Positions 1-13,900 of a DNA stretch of 64,000 nucleotides are shown piece after piece; the stretch's first letter is position 1; each line of letters starts with the position of its first letter. The notes below the pieces were generated by a model that was given only the letters and a program-made list of their open reading frames with translations, did no database searches and was not told where the DNA came from. This DNA comes from Symsagittifera roscoffensis (lineage: Eukaryota; Xenacoelomorpha; Acoela; Convolutidae), in assembly GCF_963678635.1 (NCBI RefSeq), contig NC_087064.1:61435548-61499547 (forward strand). The letters run 5' to 3'. The position numbers and the translations under genes were made by a program.

Positions 1-383
1 ACAGTGAACATGTGAACAAGTGAAGAAAAAGGCTTCTTAAACATATGGGAATTGCCAGTTAAATACTGTATGCATAGATTGAAAATTGAATTTATTATCA
101 TATGATAAGCATCAAAAGTTGGATTCAAGATTTCATGCGAGGTTTGCTCAAGATCGGCAGATTCTTTTTTAAATAAAATTTATCTGCTCCATGTTTTTTG
201 CAATTCCTCTTCTAATTTTTAACAACTTTTGCTAAAGGCCGCTAACAAAAGCTAAATTACCAGATATATTCCACGACATGTTATTTATTCAAGATAAATT
301 GGTATGCTTAGACCATCGGGTCGTGAAGCTGGGCTCGGGTCGCATCTAATGGGACATTTTCTATTCAAATATTAAATCAAGAA
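1..383. other. No recognised feature
   Basis: AT-rich sequence upstream of the first repeat copy. I see no exon, RNA gene or repeat structure that I can support. Confidence 0.4.
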
Positions 384-1470
384 AAGAATGCTCGTATCAG
401 GGTGAAGCCCTGAAAGTTCCGACTGCCTTTAACGTTTATGGAGCAGTAATAACATAAACAACATAAAAAAACTGAATGAAATAAAAAAAAATGAAAAACT
501 TTTCTAAAGATTGAAAATTTTTCTATGAAAATCATCCCCCCACACATCATATAAAGTACAAAACAAGACTACTCGTATCAGGGCGAAGCCCTGGATGTTC
601 CGACTGCCTTTTGAGGTTTCATGAGCAGTAATAACAAAAAAAAATTGAATATAATAAAATAAAATGAAATGTTTTTTTTTTTCTAAAATTTGAAAATTTT
701 TATGAAAATCATCACCCCACACACCATATAGAGTACAAAGAGATAAATTTCGCTTCTAATATTATACCAATTATTGCATATAAGCTTTCTTGAACCAATT
801 TGGAACGATTTCTAAGGCGGATTAAATCTCCGCTTACGCGTTAATAGCGCGAAATATATCGCGCGTTAATTGTTCCAAATTGGCCAAAATGGTAATCTTT
901 AAACCCCCATAACTTAACGAAAAATGGTCACAGGTGAAATATCTTTTAAAATTTAAGCTCAGGACAACAATAGCTTTTGAATGATTATAAAAAATTCCGT
1001 CAAAAATGGCTAGTTAAAAAGTCGAAATTTGTCTGAAGAAAAAAAAAACCCACCCCGAGCACAAATATTCCGTTACTTTCGTATCGAAAGTCGGAACAAC
1101 AATAGATTCCGCTCCTTCTAACAAATCAATTATGGCAATTAAAGCTTCTTTCAACCAATTTAGGACGATTTCTAAGACGGATTAAATCTCCGCTTACGCA
1201 TTAATAACGCGAATTATATTGCGCGTTAATTGTCCCAAATTGGTCTAAATGGCCAAAATGGTAGTCTTTAAACGCTCATAACTTTACGAAAAATGATCAC
1301 AGGTGAAATATCTTTTCAAATTTAAGCTCAAGACAACAATAGCTTTCGAATGATATAAAAATTCCGTCAAAAATGGCTATAGTTAAAAAGTCGAAATTTG
1401 TCTGAAGAAAAAAAAACCCACCCCGAGCACAAATATTCCGTTACTTTCGTATCGAATGTCGGAACAATAA
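384..1470 (+). repeat. Family A dispersed repeat, nested/tandem copies
   Basis: There are three pieces in the same orientation: a head fragment (384-563), a near-complete copy (565-1098) and a second core-plus-tail (about 1104-1470). The head has a hairpin of the form TCAGGGCGAAGCCCTGA followed by GTTCCGAC. The core has CGCTTACGCGTTAATAGCGC-type sequence, and the tail ends in TATCGAAAGTCGGAACAA. No protein is encoded. It is probably a non-autonomous transposable element with partial duplications. Confidence 0.7.
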
Positions 1471-1849
1471 ATTGCTCTCCCCTATGATGTTTTGTCACTC
1501 GAATAGCCGAAAAAATTGTTCCCGGATAAAAGAAAATTTATTGAAATTAAGCTGAAGACATTAAACTATGGAGTGCACGGGATTGGTAAGTAAATCGACC
1601 GCTTGCTCCGCTGCGCTTACCTGTGACACGAGAGGTGAGTCAATACTTCTGAATTTGGGCTCATTTTGCTCGAAATATATCTCTCTGTGCAGACCAATTT
1701 AGGATCATTCATCCCACTAATTAGTTGGGTCAGAATCGCTTAACGTTGCGTGTAGAATACTCAATTTTGATTGACTGAAAACCAAGTTAACATCGTCGCT
1801 CTATATCGCTTTATGGGGAGGATATCAAGTATAAACCAACTGTGTTTAG
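1471..1849. other. Upstream intron or intergenic DNA
   Basis: It contains a strong-looking donor (TTG|GTAAGT near 1586), but no convincing exon leads to it. Bases 1603-1640 (CGCTTGCTCCGCTGCGCTTA) resemble the reverse complement of 11615-11645, so part is dispersed repeat. Confidence 0.35.
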
Positions 1850-1990
1850 TGTGCGGGACCTGTGAGCATCAGCTTCGAAGTCTATTCATCTCTCGATGAC
1901 TCACTCAAATACTCCACATCCACTGGGTTTGACCAATCGCCTTCTACAGATGAGTCAACATGCGTGGACGGGGTCAAGGTCGAATATGAG
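1850..1990 (+). CDS. Exon 1 in window (tentative), unrecognised extracellular segment
   Basis: The exon follows an AG at 1848-1849 and ends at a GAG|GTAATT donor. It is 47 codons long in phase 0-0, and the next exon also begins in phase 0. It reads CAGPVSISFEVYSSL near its start and STCVDGVKVEYE at its end, with two cysteines. GC content is higher than in the flanks. No domain is recognised; it may be the end of a larger domain encoded upstream. It is the least certain exon because the acceptor has only a short pyrimidine tract. Confidence 0.5.
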
Positions 1991-4900
1991 GTAATTGCAA
2001 CAAACTCATAATCTTGGGGGAGGGATATCATTCCCTAACAATGAAACATAAATTAAAAATATACTTTTACGGCTGGTTCTTTGCTGATCTGTCAGGCTTA
2101 TCTTAGTACAAAGTTTCAAAAATAAGACCACGCAGGCTGTATAGAGTTCGAAATACTTTTAAATAAGGGTAGTTGACTGAGGCTAAATTGTACAGGAGGT
2201 TCCGAGCACTGCCCTAATTTTTCAGGGTTGTTTGGCAAAAATAGGCGCCATAAAATGCAGCAGTGGGTTACCCGTTTGGTTGGTATGGGGGTGGAGTTCC
2301 TGAAGGAGAGGCTTAAATCCAGTGCTCCCTAATCCAAAGTCAAGTCCCCTTTCCCCTAACCTCCCTCCCCCTCCCCTCCCCCCTCCTCTCCAGTTGACCA
2401 TTGCGTCTTCATCGCATGGGAGTGTTAACTCTTGTTCTGCAGCTGATGCCTGGCGATTACATGTTGCTGAACATGACACTGGAGCAGGGAGATTACCATG
2501 AGGGATTTGTCACCTACGGACTGGCCGGACTGAACCAGAGTAGATACTCGTTCGACAAGATAGAAGGACCCAACTGCGAATGTGTTCCCGACACGAAAAC
2601 CATCGAACCAGGTCACCAAAATATTTGCCCTCTTCTTATACAGTTCAGACGTTTACTTTGAAGATAAAAAGAAACTGGAAAATATTTTTAAAAAATTTTT
2701 TGAATCTAAGCTTTCACAGTCATAAAGGTTTGAAAATTGGGTAGAATTTTGAAATAATTGAAGCTACTTGAAAGTAATTAGGTCTCTTAAATATTTGATG
2801 GCATCTATAAAAACCTGTTTTTGGCCTGTTTTTTCAAAGTTTTGCCTGCGGCACAGACATTTTTGCCAAAAAAGGGGGTCTTTTTACTGCTTTGGGAGAG
2901 CTCGGAAAATCAATTTGGTCGGCTTAAAAAAAGGTCGAAAAATTTTTCAAAATTTTTTGAATATCCCCCCTCGAGAAAATCCTAGATCCGCCCCTGGCTA
3001 TTAGAATTAGTGTAGATACCTAGTAAGAGTCAAAATTTTAACTGTTATTTCAAAAAGCTTAAGTATGAAATTGAGTTGTACTTAAGCCAAGAATTGATAA
3101 GCTTCGTGAAGCATATAACCTATCTTTTTACATCTTTTTCCGACGCGGGTCGTAACTTTTTAGATGCTTTGTCACTAACCATGAACAGCAACCCTGAACG
3201 TGCAAAAACTCTTTTTCAATTGAGTTGTCGTGTAGGCTCATGTTCGTTTCGTATAAGTTTTTTTTACTTTCATATTTATGGGCCTATTTTGTGGAAAACT
3301 GATTTTTCAATTAAGTGTGCATGATTTTTATCGGCCTTAGTATTAATTTGAAGCACAAGCTTGCAAAGTTGTTTTTGTCGAATACTTTGAATGTGACATT
3401 TTATTGCTTTCAAAAAAAATTAAAAAGCTACATGAAAGTCATATAAAACGCTGTACCACCAGAGTCTATTAAACTAACCATACTTATGTTAGTTTAATAG
3501 AACGCGAAATTATTTAAGTAATTTGTTTTCGTGATTTGGCAATATATAAGCTAATTGAGATGCAATTGTTGGGGACTGACTTAATAAAATGCTCATCCAA
3601 AAAATTGCAAATGAATTGCTAGCAATTTCAAGATTTGCTTACTGAAGATAGTTTACTGAAATAGCGTTTGTTTTGCCGAATGTTTAATCAGGCAAAAATC
3701 AAATTTTATTTCCCCCAAGAAATCCATTGATTTTTAGGATTTTTTGAATCTTTAGGCTAATTTGTGTTTCGACTGAATGAAAACCCTCATAAAAACAGTT
3801 TACGTTTTTTAAATGGTTGTTTTTCTAAAAGCTACCAAAAAAATCAACAAATGTCTTGTCAAAATATAGTAGAGAAATGTCTTGTATTTTGAACTTATAA
3901 TGAATCAATGTGAAAGAGTGACTAGTCCCTTAAAATTTTCTTGAAACTTTGAGCCAGTTTTTCTCGACTTTGAAAAAACGTTTTTAAATTTTTAAATATT
4001 GAGTATTGTGACTGAAAGTACTTAAAGTGGTATGCCACTCGGCCTCATCTGTAGTTTTTCTCATTCTTGATTTTGCGTGGGGAAATGCATACTCGAATAC
4101 GAAACATCTTTGTCTCTTGACTTTTAGTGCTCAAATCAGAAACGTTCGATAACAAAACATAATTTATTGTTTACTTATACAAGCAAAGATTGTGTGCTAG
4201 TATGAATTCTCTTTTTTCTAACTTAAGCCGAAAATATTAGAGTTCATTTTGAAATTGTCCTTTTTTGCAATATGTGCATAAAATCAACAAGACTGCTCGT
4301 ATCAGGGCAAAGCCCTGAATGTTCCGACTGCCTTTTAAGGTTTATTGAGCAGCAGTAATGCTTAAAAAAATAAATGAAATAATATAAAATGAAATTTTTT
4401 TTTCTAAAATTTGAAATTTTTTATGAAAATCATCACCCCGCACGCCATATAAAAAACAAAAAGATAGATTTCGTTCCTTGTAACAAATCAATTATGGCAA
4501 ATAAGCTTCGTTCAACCAATTTGGAACGATTTATAAGACGGGTTAAATCTCGCTTACGCGTTAATAGGGCCAATTATATTGCGCGTTAATTGTCCCAAAT
4601 TGGTCAAAATGGCCAAAATGGCAATCTTTAAACCCTCATAACTTTACGAAAAATGATCACAGGTGAAATATCTTTTCAAATTTAAGCTCAGGGCAACAAT
4701 ACTTTTTGAATGATAAAAAAAATTCAGTCAACAATGGCTAGTTAAAAAGTCGAAATTTGTCTGAAGAAAAAAAAACCCACCCGAGCACAAATATTCCGTT
4801 ACTTTCGTATCGAAAGTCGGAACAACAAGACTGCTCGTATATCAGGGCAAAGCCATGAATGTTCACACTGTCCCTTAATTCATATCGAATTTTTTTTCGG

Positions 4901-7900
4901 AAAGAAAATATTGAAAAACCTATATTTTTTGGACAATGACAAAGTGTGAAATCTTGAGTCGTACAAAGTGAATACGACCGATTTGCTAGCCTCAATTCAA
5001 TATGGAACGATTTTGTCGTGCGGGATATTTTGCCACACCTGACAAATTCGCGTTACGCTCTCAGCATTATGAGTTAACTGTTCATAGCGCGCATAATTTA
5101 GTCCAGAACATGGGCAATATGGCAATTTTCAAACCGCCAGAACTTTACAAAAAATTAGCCGAGGTAAAATTTTTTTTCATTTGATTTCAAGAAGTTAATA
5201 TCTTCAATAAGCTACTAAAAGTTTTTGTTGAAAACTATAATTTCGGTCGGCGAAAAATGACTGAACAAAAAAACCACACCGAGCATAAATATTCCGTTTT
5301 CTTCGAAAGTCGGAACGATAGCCAACCACACCTAGCATAAATATTCCGTTTTCTTCTAAAGTCGGAACAATAGCCAGTTATTAGGTACAGCCAATACTAA
5401 GGATTTTAACACCGATTATTACATAACAAAAAGCACTTAAGCTTCAAGGTTTCAAGGATTTGTAGCATAGATGTAGGGAACGAGAACCGCAACAAAATAA
5501 GAGGGTTCGAACCTGGGCAGGGTCGGATGTTTTAATGAACTTTTTCTCAGGACAATTTTTGTTAGAAAAACAAAGAATGCCGTTTGCTATGCAAAGCATT
5601 TAGAGGCCACATTTATATTTGGCAAAAAAAACGAATATATAAATTTGGTTTTTGTTTTTTTTCTAAATTTTTTGTAAACGTTGAGTAGGGACTAAAACAC
5701 TCAATGGCTTCATAAACGTTTATTAATAAAGCTATAACATTTTTTACTAGCAATAAATCAACATGAAACGAGACTCTTCACTCTAAATTGCTCTTAAATT
5801 TTTTTTTAGCAGGTTGATCTCGACACTGACCGACAACTTTGAACTTCTTTTAACATTGATCAAATCACGACTGGAAAGGCTTTAATATGATTAATCACGC
5901 CATCTAATGATCATTTTTTGTAGTACCTGACCTTGCGTCGAAGAATAACATCCGAATACAAGTTACTTCCCACTTTCAGTGAACTACACTATTATCTGCT
6001 GAATTTTTCAAAGTGTTTCCCTCATTACAGAGTGGGCTTCTTGGAGTGGTTGGAGCGGCTGTGACTGTGTATCTTGTGGCACCATTGGAAGACAGACCAG
6101 ATCGAGAAGTTGCAGTGACCCTGCCTTGGAGACTTATGGAAACAACGACTTCTGCTCCGGACCCAACCAACAGTTCAGAGAGTGCACTATGGACACTGAG
6201 CTGTGTAACATCGCTTCCCCGAATCAAACCGAAAACAACTGTACGCCTTGTCCGGTTTTTTTTGCCGCATTTTAGCCATTTTCTAATGGAGCGTGGATAT
6301 AAAATTCCATTTACTAACAAAACTTTTTCCAAATTCCAGAAAAATAATGATAAAGCAAAACCGAATAAAAAACCTGAAAATCAAGTTTTCCTTTTTTTCA
6401 GATTAGTTTCTTTTCTTGTGCTTTGTGCTTCGTGTGATGATAAAGTTACACGAAAGCGTAAAAATTTAGTGAATTAGGCAAGAACGACAGTAATAGTCTT
6501 CACAAAATAAATCAACAAAAAGGCAAAAAAAATCAAAAAAAAATATTTTTTTACGCTTGCGTGTGATTCAATTTTTGCACTTGAAATTCTAAATATTTTT
6601 GAGCGTTTTTTGCCGCTAACAGAAGCTTGCAAAATCAGTTTTTCTTTTAGCTAAATCAAGTTTTTCTAGCCTAAATTGCTTATTTTTATATAGATCGAAC
6701 GTTACACGACTGCTTTACTCGCTCGAAACTTGACTAAAACGCAAACATCTGCCGGTTTATTTACCGATTTTTTCCTGAAATTGTCCAGTAGTACTTATGA
6801 CATCAGGTAGTCTCCGGCACTAATTTTTAAATGCCCAACTTCAACCACATTAGAATCTCGTTGAAAAACTTAAATTAACTCAAAAACAAAAAAAAAACAA
6901 GCTTTATTTGTTTCTTAATTTTTTTTCTCGTTTTTCCACTTCCTTCTTCAATTGTAACATCGCTCGAAGTTCTGTTTGCTAATTTTTAGCGTCATGGTGC
7001 ACTAATTGTTGCATCGCAACTGGTGCGAAGCTCAGCTTCGCCTCTGTTGTGTGGTATATCGCTCGACCCATTCTGATGATTATTTGCGGTACCTGATTGT
7101 GCATGGAAAAAAAAGAAAAAACTAAAACACACCCGAATACAAAGCTCCTCCCCATTTTCATATTCGGAACAATATTTTCTAAATTTTCACGGCACATGTG
7201 ATTTTGTGATTTTGATCAGCTTCCGAATCAAATGTCAAAAAAAATAACTATGATAAGTTAATCAAAAGAATATATTGGTTTTATCAGATTTAAAAAAACA
7301 CATAATAAAATACAATTCTAAACAGTCCGACTTATAATTCATTATCTTTTATGCACTTTTTGTGCAGGCGGAGTGATTCCTGGAACTACCTTTTCGTCTT
7401 GTGCGAACCAGTGCAGCATGACGTGCATGAGTCTGACGTCACCAGAGAGCTGCAACGACGATGACAGCGAGTGCGAGCCAGGGTGTGTATGTCCCAGTGG
7501 CACTGTGCTGGACGTCGTGGCCGAGGAGTGTGTGGTTCCAGAGGCATGTTCGTGCTACGACTTCGTCTGTGACTCGTACATTGAGAATGGCGCCGCCAAC
7601 GCCTCCACGTGCTGTCCCGAAAGACAATGGTACGTTTCTGATCCTATTTTACCCATTCTCTTCCAATACATTTTCATTACAATTTGGAAAAACTCTCTGG
7701 CTTGAGCAGACATTTTTGACGGGGTTGGAATTTTTTAAAGGTCGATGTCAATTTTAAAAGCTCGAATTTTTTTAGGCCAGCCATTTCGAGTTTTTCATGC
7801 TCTACGGAAACCTTAAAGTCACCATATTTATAAAACTTAAAACAGGCAATTTTTGGAAGAAAGTACCATTATTCATATTTTTTGAATATATTTCGACCAA

Positions 7901-10900
7901 AAATGGGCGTTTTTTGTCAGCGTGCGCTACCCCACTTAAAATCAGTGTAAAATTCGAAAATTTTTGCCCTCAAAATGGCGACCAGAATTGAGGGATATAT
8001 AGAACCCCTGGGCACAATACCGATTGCAATGCAATGGATGTGTTTCAATCTTAATCATATATGTAATCACTGATTACTCCGTTTCTTACTTTACTTTGTA
8101 CCTGATTTAATCATCATCAATATATATCAGATACTGATGATGACATTGTATTCGTTATGCTCTGTTGTGTGTTGTGTTGTAGTTCTTGTGTGGATGGCCA
8201 GCTGGAGTGTGAGGGCAACTGTCCAGAAGATTGTGCAGCCACAGAGTGGAGTGATTGGACCATGTGTGACAGCCAGTGCAGACGATCCAGAAACAGGCCA
8301 GTGCCCCCACCCCTCCTACCTAACTTCCTCTACGCCTCCCTCCCATCCACCACCCACAGACCACTAAACGCTCACACCCACAGCACATTGACAAAAGTAT
8401 TATTGTGCCAAATGGCTGGGCTGACTAAGTTGCCCAACTTTTTCAAAAAAGTTTTTAAAAAAAGAATCAGTTTTTACATCGTTTGGGATTTCAAGGTCTC
8501 ATGCATACTTTTTTCAGTATTCTTTTTTATGTTTTGTTTTTTTAATGAAGAAAGAACAAAAGCGATTTTAGGAATAACTTTACTTATAAATCTCCTTCAC
8601 AATTGGGACTAGATATCGGGAATTTTTTGGGAATTGAGTGTCACTAAGTCATTGATAAGTAAATACGGTTTGCAAAAAATGTTTAGCACAAACTTTGACG
8701 AATAACCCGTCTTGAATTACGATTTTAAAACAAACTACCAATAAAAAGCCATGATGTTGAAGGGATATATTCTACAAGGGATTTATGATACTGGAACCCG
8801 AGTATAAACATGCAACTTGAAAAAACAAATTGCGGAAGAATCGCATGATTCGTGACGAAGCATTCTTCAAATCATTTTTTTAAATATTTGGATCCTATTG
8901 AGGTAACTCCGGCAACGTTCAGCCTCATCCATCGATTTGTCACCTCGACGCTGGCCCTTACTATTCTATTAGTTGAGAAAAATACTATTTTGCACAAACA
9001 AGGATCGCTGGTTGCTGTGTGCGAGTAGCACTGAACATTCATATCATTACCCAACATAGCTTGCGATAAAACACATAAGTCGACAAAAAACCAAATTGTT
9101 GAAAAAACGAGGCGAACCAAAGATTTCGTATGTCTCGATAAAAAACACCTTTGAGACCAGCTAAAACTGGAGATACGTGTATGACATTGAATGAAATTGC
9201 TATAATGATGTGGCACAAACTGTGATTTCAAAAATCGGGCTTGCCCAAAACCTTATTTGTTTCTCTACTAAAATAAGTGAGAAGATTTAAAAAAATTACA
9301 AGAAAACTCAAAAAGTTCTAAAAAACGGTCAAACAATTTTCAAAATCTATAGATTTTTTTCTGTGAAATTAGTTTGCGTCCACATGAGCATAGAAAACTC
9401 CCAAAGCCGGGTCTCTTGATTGAACACAACCTGAAAATTGGCACGGTAGTTTTCGCGTAAAATCAAAAAATTTCCAGAAAACCGCCAAATTTTCAAAAGT
9501 TTGACTTGTTTGAACGCCATATTTTTTAAAAAACAAACTTGGCGTATCCAATTAGAAAGCAAGGCTTCAAAGAAGCTGTTGTTTCGATTAAACCTATGAT
9601 GTCAGATTTGGCAGGATAGTTAGCGAGAAAATTCCAAAAAACCGTCAACAAATCAAAACTTTGGAATTTCCGAGAATCATCGATTTTGCGTGAAAAGTGG
9701 TGCATAGACGATTAAGCAGAAGAGATTGACGGAACATGTGATTTCGGTTGAACCGAAAACCTCAGATTTGGGAGGGTAGTTCTCAGATTTTACTTTTGAG
9801 GGCCATGATTTCTAGTGTCAGAAACAAAAGGGCGTAGTAGCATAAGCAAATGAACTTCTCACAACTCGTTTTTTGAATTAAACACAACATCACAGATATG
9901 GCAGGGTAGTTTTGAAGAATAATCAAAAACTTAAATTGGCTAGAAATCAAAAAATTGAATTTTCCGAGGGCGAGATTTTTTGTGTAAGAAACTCTGTGAG
10001 TGGCTGCTAATGCAGGAGAGCTACCACTTCTCATTATCTTCCTTGAACCCACAACACCAGATTTGAGTTTTAGTTTTCGAGAAAAATCAAAAAGATTCAC
10101 AAAACTGTCAAAAATCTAAAATTCCGAGGTTCATAACTTTGTTTTAAAAAAATTTGGCGAAGCCGCTAATGCAGGAAGCTTTTCCAAATCCTTCTATTCT
10201 TTTGAAACAAAAAAACTCAGATTTGAGAAGCGTAGTTACCGAAAAAGCAAACAAAAATCACAAAAATTTGGGTCGAACATTCCCCACAGACTTTCGAAGG
10301 CTGTATACAGAGGGGTCAATTGAAAAGATATTCTAAGGGATAATGCAGGCACACCGGAGTAGACGGTCTTTATTGATACTATTTTCTCAAAATCAGAAGA
10401 AATTTTTGAGAAAAACTAAAAACTAATTTTTCCAATAAGTTTCGAAATATTTGTCCATAACGAAAAAGAAAAACTGATGGGTAAACATATAACAAACCTA
10501 TTGGTAAACATACAACCAACCTAAAAAGTGCCTAGGTGAGTGTTGTGTTTCTATAGGAACGACTCAAAAGTATGTCATTAGGCTGATAAAAAAATGGGCC
10601 GAAATAATTGAGGCCGAGGATTTATTTTTTACAAAAAGGAACGAAAGGAACAAACGGAAAAAAAAACAAAAAATAGAAATACGAAGTCACGGTTTGAAAT
10701 CAAAATTGTGGGAGTAAACCAAACACTAAAAGCAACATTAAAAAAACGCGAGCAGCAAAAAAAATTCCAAATTGTGACAACTAAGCCAACAACAGATAAG
10801 CAGAAAAAATTTAGAAAAAAAACAGGCCCTGGTCAGATTCCAACCCAGGATTACGCATTTTCGTAACATCCATTCCTTATGAACCAAGCTACAAGTGATT

Positions 10901-13900
10901 CTGTTAAACAGTTTTGCACCCAAAAAAGTCTATGTTCCGGTTTGATAACGCTTGCTGATGTATGAAAAATAAAGAATAATTTAAAAGGAAACAGACATGT
11001 TTATAAATCATTTTTCAAACACTTAATTTTATTCTAAATACACCGTTGAATTCTAAAAAGCAAACGAGTTAAGTAAATCTAACTGCAAGAATGAGAGATA
11101 GTAAGAGCCAAAACAACCTAAAAATAAGCATAAACTAAACGGTGAATTCAGATTCTCATCAAATTTTGTCCAAGTCACGACTTTTTCTTCAGTCCAACCA
11201 CGGCTTATAGGAAGTAAATATGATAACACACTTGATAACGTAATTTGCATTAAGTTAGGTAGTAAAATTGACAAAAAAAAACAGTTCTTAGGAGGTGGTC
11301 GACACAAAAAAAAACTATGGGGATTTAAACAATCATCAAATCTGTTTTCACAGGTGTATCCTGACGCACGGTAACTATGGAGGCAGAGAGTGTGACGGGG
11401 GAGAGTATCAGGAAGAGTTGTGTGACGAGGACACTGCCACTTGTGATGTGTGCATGTACAACGGCACTCATTACAGGCAAGCCACACATCACACAGCAAT
11501 CTATGTTTTAGTTTCAGGGCGTGAGGGGACAATTCGTAACGAGACACAATTCGTAACAGTAGATTAAGCGGGGAACACTGATTCACGCGCAGAATTCCTC
11601 TCGTGCTGGGTGTAAGCCAAGCGGAGCGAAGCGGAGCAAGCGTATTCTACTTGCCAATGCCTTGTTACGAATTGTCGCCTGTTACGAATTGTCGCTTGTT
11701 ACGAATTGTCGCTTGTTACGAATTGTCGCCCTACCATTTCAGGGAACTAACTTTTTGTACTTTTTCACGAAGGTGGCCCAAAATAGTATGCCACGCAACA
11801 ATAGTATGTACTATTTCAACCCAATTAACTTTATACCATAGGTAATCTTATTCCATGTCAGGTTGTCCCTTTTTCATTTCGAGAGAGCAACTGAACTGAG
11901 ATGATCGAAACCAATCGACACCAGGAAATATTGCAAAGAAAGTTGGGCTTTTAAGTCGGATGGCTTTTCCGAAAAAAGTTTTACTTCGAAAATTTAATAC
12001 ATCAAAAATTAATTGCGCTGATCTTAAAATTCGATTTTTTCAGTGCACGAAAAAATTAGAGAGATAGATTGATACATTCCTTTTTAAGATACAAAATACA
12101 GAGTTTTGTTCTGAATTCAAGTCAGTAAGATTCACTTTTTTGATCTTTATTGTGGTGAATGTGTTGTCAGGAACAACGACGTGGTGGATTCCTCCAAGTG
12201 CTACCAGACCATATGTGTGGACAATTCCACCAAACTAGAACTGAGGTGTGACGAGGGACCATCGGGACCACACCACTGCAACGAAGATGTGAGCACATCA
12301 ACAAGAAACATGCATCTCTGTTTTACATTTTTATGTTCACATATCCCTGAGTGGAGTAATTTGGTATAAATACTTTAACGCAGGCGGTGACTTAAGATAT
12401 TCTCGAGGATGCGGGTTTTTCCAAAAAAAAAAGAAACTTTAAGATTAAACAAGTTTTTCGATGTCCAGATTTAAAAAAAACATAAATTATTTGCGTTTTC
12501 ATATTTTTTCACTTATCTGATCCAGGAAGATTACATTCCCCCCTCGGACGACGCGGAGGCGGAGGGACAGAACTGCTGTGGAAGGTGTGAGAAGAAGGCC
12601 TGCCGATCAGAAGAACTCTGTCTCACTGTCAACCTCACTAAGACCGACTGTTAGTACTACACTTTCTGTAATCACTAAAAACAAACAATAAATCTGTAAG
12701 ATGCTTTTCAAGTGTTGAAGATGATGGTGAGTTTTCACTTATTTCGGCCTTACAGACTTTTTTTGTTCATTTCAAAAAATTCGTTTTGCTCTTGCTCTAG
12801 CTTATATGTTGTCAATTTTACTGTTTTTCTACTATTATATTGTGTTTTACATTTCTTATAACTAGTTCTCTGAAAAACTAACTTTCTCTAATTGGTTTGT
12901 GTATGAAAAGTTTTCATTATAAAAGGCTTTCTAAAAATATATATTTTTTGAAAATTGAAAAAAATAAAATGTTCAAAAAAAAATCAAATGAAAAGTTTTT
13001 TGGAGCCCTTGATTTTATTGTATATTTTCCATGTGTGTTGGTTGTATTTATTTCATAGTTTTTCAAGTTTTATTTGCTATATGGAATGATAGATACGCAC
13101 AAACGGCAAAAAGATGCGACTAACATTTGTTTTCAAAAACGTTTTTTTTTTTTAATTTTCCATCAGAAGTTTCTATTAGAAAAAAAACTTGATAATCCAG
13201 CTTTCTCAAAATGGCTTGAGTTAATTCTCTCAAACAGTTTCGAATAAAATTATTCCGAAAACTCAACGAGAGTTGTAGCCAAATACAAAATCCATTAAAC
13301 AAGAAAAGCCGGTTGCTGTGCAAGTAGCACCGAATGCTCCGACTATCTTCATGAAAACTCCAATAGAAAAAAAAGACATTCCCATTTCTTTTTTCAAATG
13401 AAAGTTGCTGTTTGCACGCAATATGATTAAAAAACTATACAAACGCGTGAAGTTTTTTTGAATTATGCATAATCGACATCATTTGTCCAAAAAATTGAAG
13501 AAAAAAATGTAACTTTTCAAAAAAGTTATAAAAAAAATTTCATAATTTTTTGTGCTTAAGTAGCCCTAAACTAAACTTAAATTTTGCTACGGAAGCGCAA
13601 AGTAGTTTTAATTGTAATGAATTCTATTTTTCTTTGCCTAAAATTTTCAGATAACGACGTTCGATCGCTTTATTCACTCGAAATTAGAGTGAAACTCACA
13701 ATTTTCAAACCGGTTTTTCTTGATACTAGAAAAAACTACTATCACGGTTGAAAAGATCACACCTGAAAGGGATTTAATATGATATATCACTCGACCCAAT
13801 CCGATGATTGTTTGTGGTACCTGATTTTGCTAGAAAATAAAACTAGAACACTTCCAAATGCAAAGTTTCTCCCCATTTTCAAATTCTCGGGACAAAAACA

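Larger units (their letters stand above)
2612..6030 (+). other. Intron 2 of the spondin-like gene
   Basis: A 3.4-kb intron. It holds a hAT-MITE fragment (to 2996), two family A copies (4287-5372), a fragment of family B (about 5860-5985) and otherwise AT-rich DNA. A T-rich stretch precedes the 6030 acceptor. Confidence 0.6.
8297..11353 (+). other. Intron 5 of the spondin-like gene (GC-AG)
   Basis: A 3.1-kb intron with a predicted GC donor (AG|GCCAGT) and a canonical TTTTCACAG acceptor. It holds a family B head fragment near 9005-9050, an old ~160-bp tandem array (9350-10300) and a tRNA-like remnant (10823-10905). Confidence 0.5.

Noticed and set aside
1561-1640. Upstream exon ending at TTG|GTAAGT (1586) or GAG|GTGAGT (about 1633)
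   Set aside because: No supported acceptor or sustained frame, and 1603-1640 matches a dispersed sequence found in reverse near 11615.
2394-2442. Exon 2 starting at the outer acceptor AG 2393
   Set aside because: It gives an in-frame TGA immediately in the frame required by the downstream protein.
5490-5525. tRNA gene around GGGTTCGAACCTGGG
   Set aside because: Only a B-box-like motif is visible; no A box or acceptor-stem pairing at the right distances.
6013-6477. 154-codon + frame overlapping exon 3
   Set aside because: It is a different frame from the TSP1 reading and runs into AT-rich intron; a shadow.
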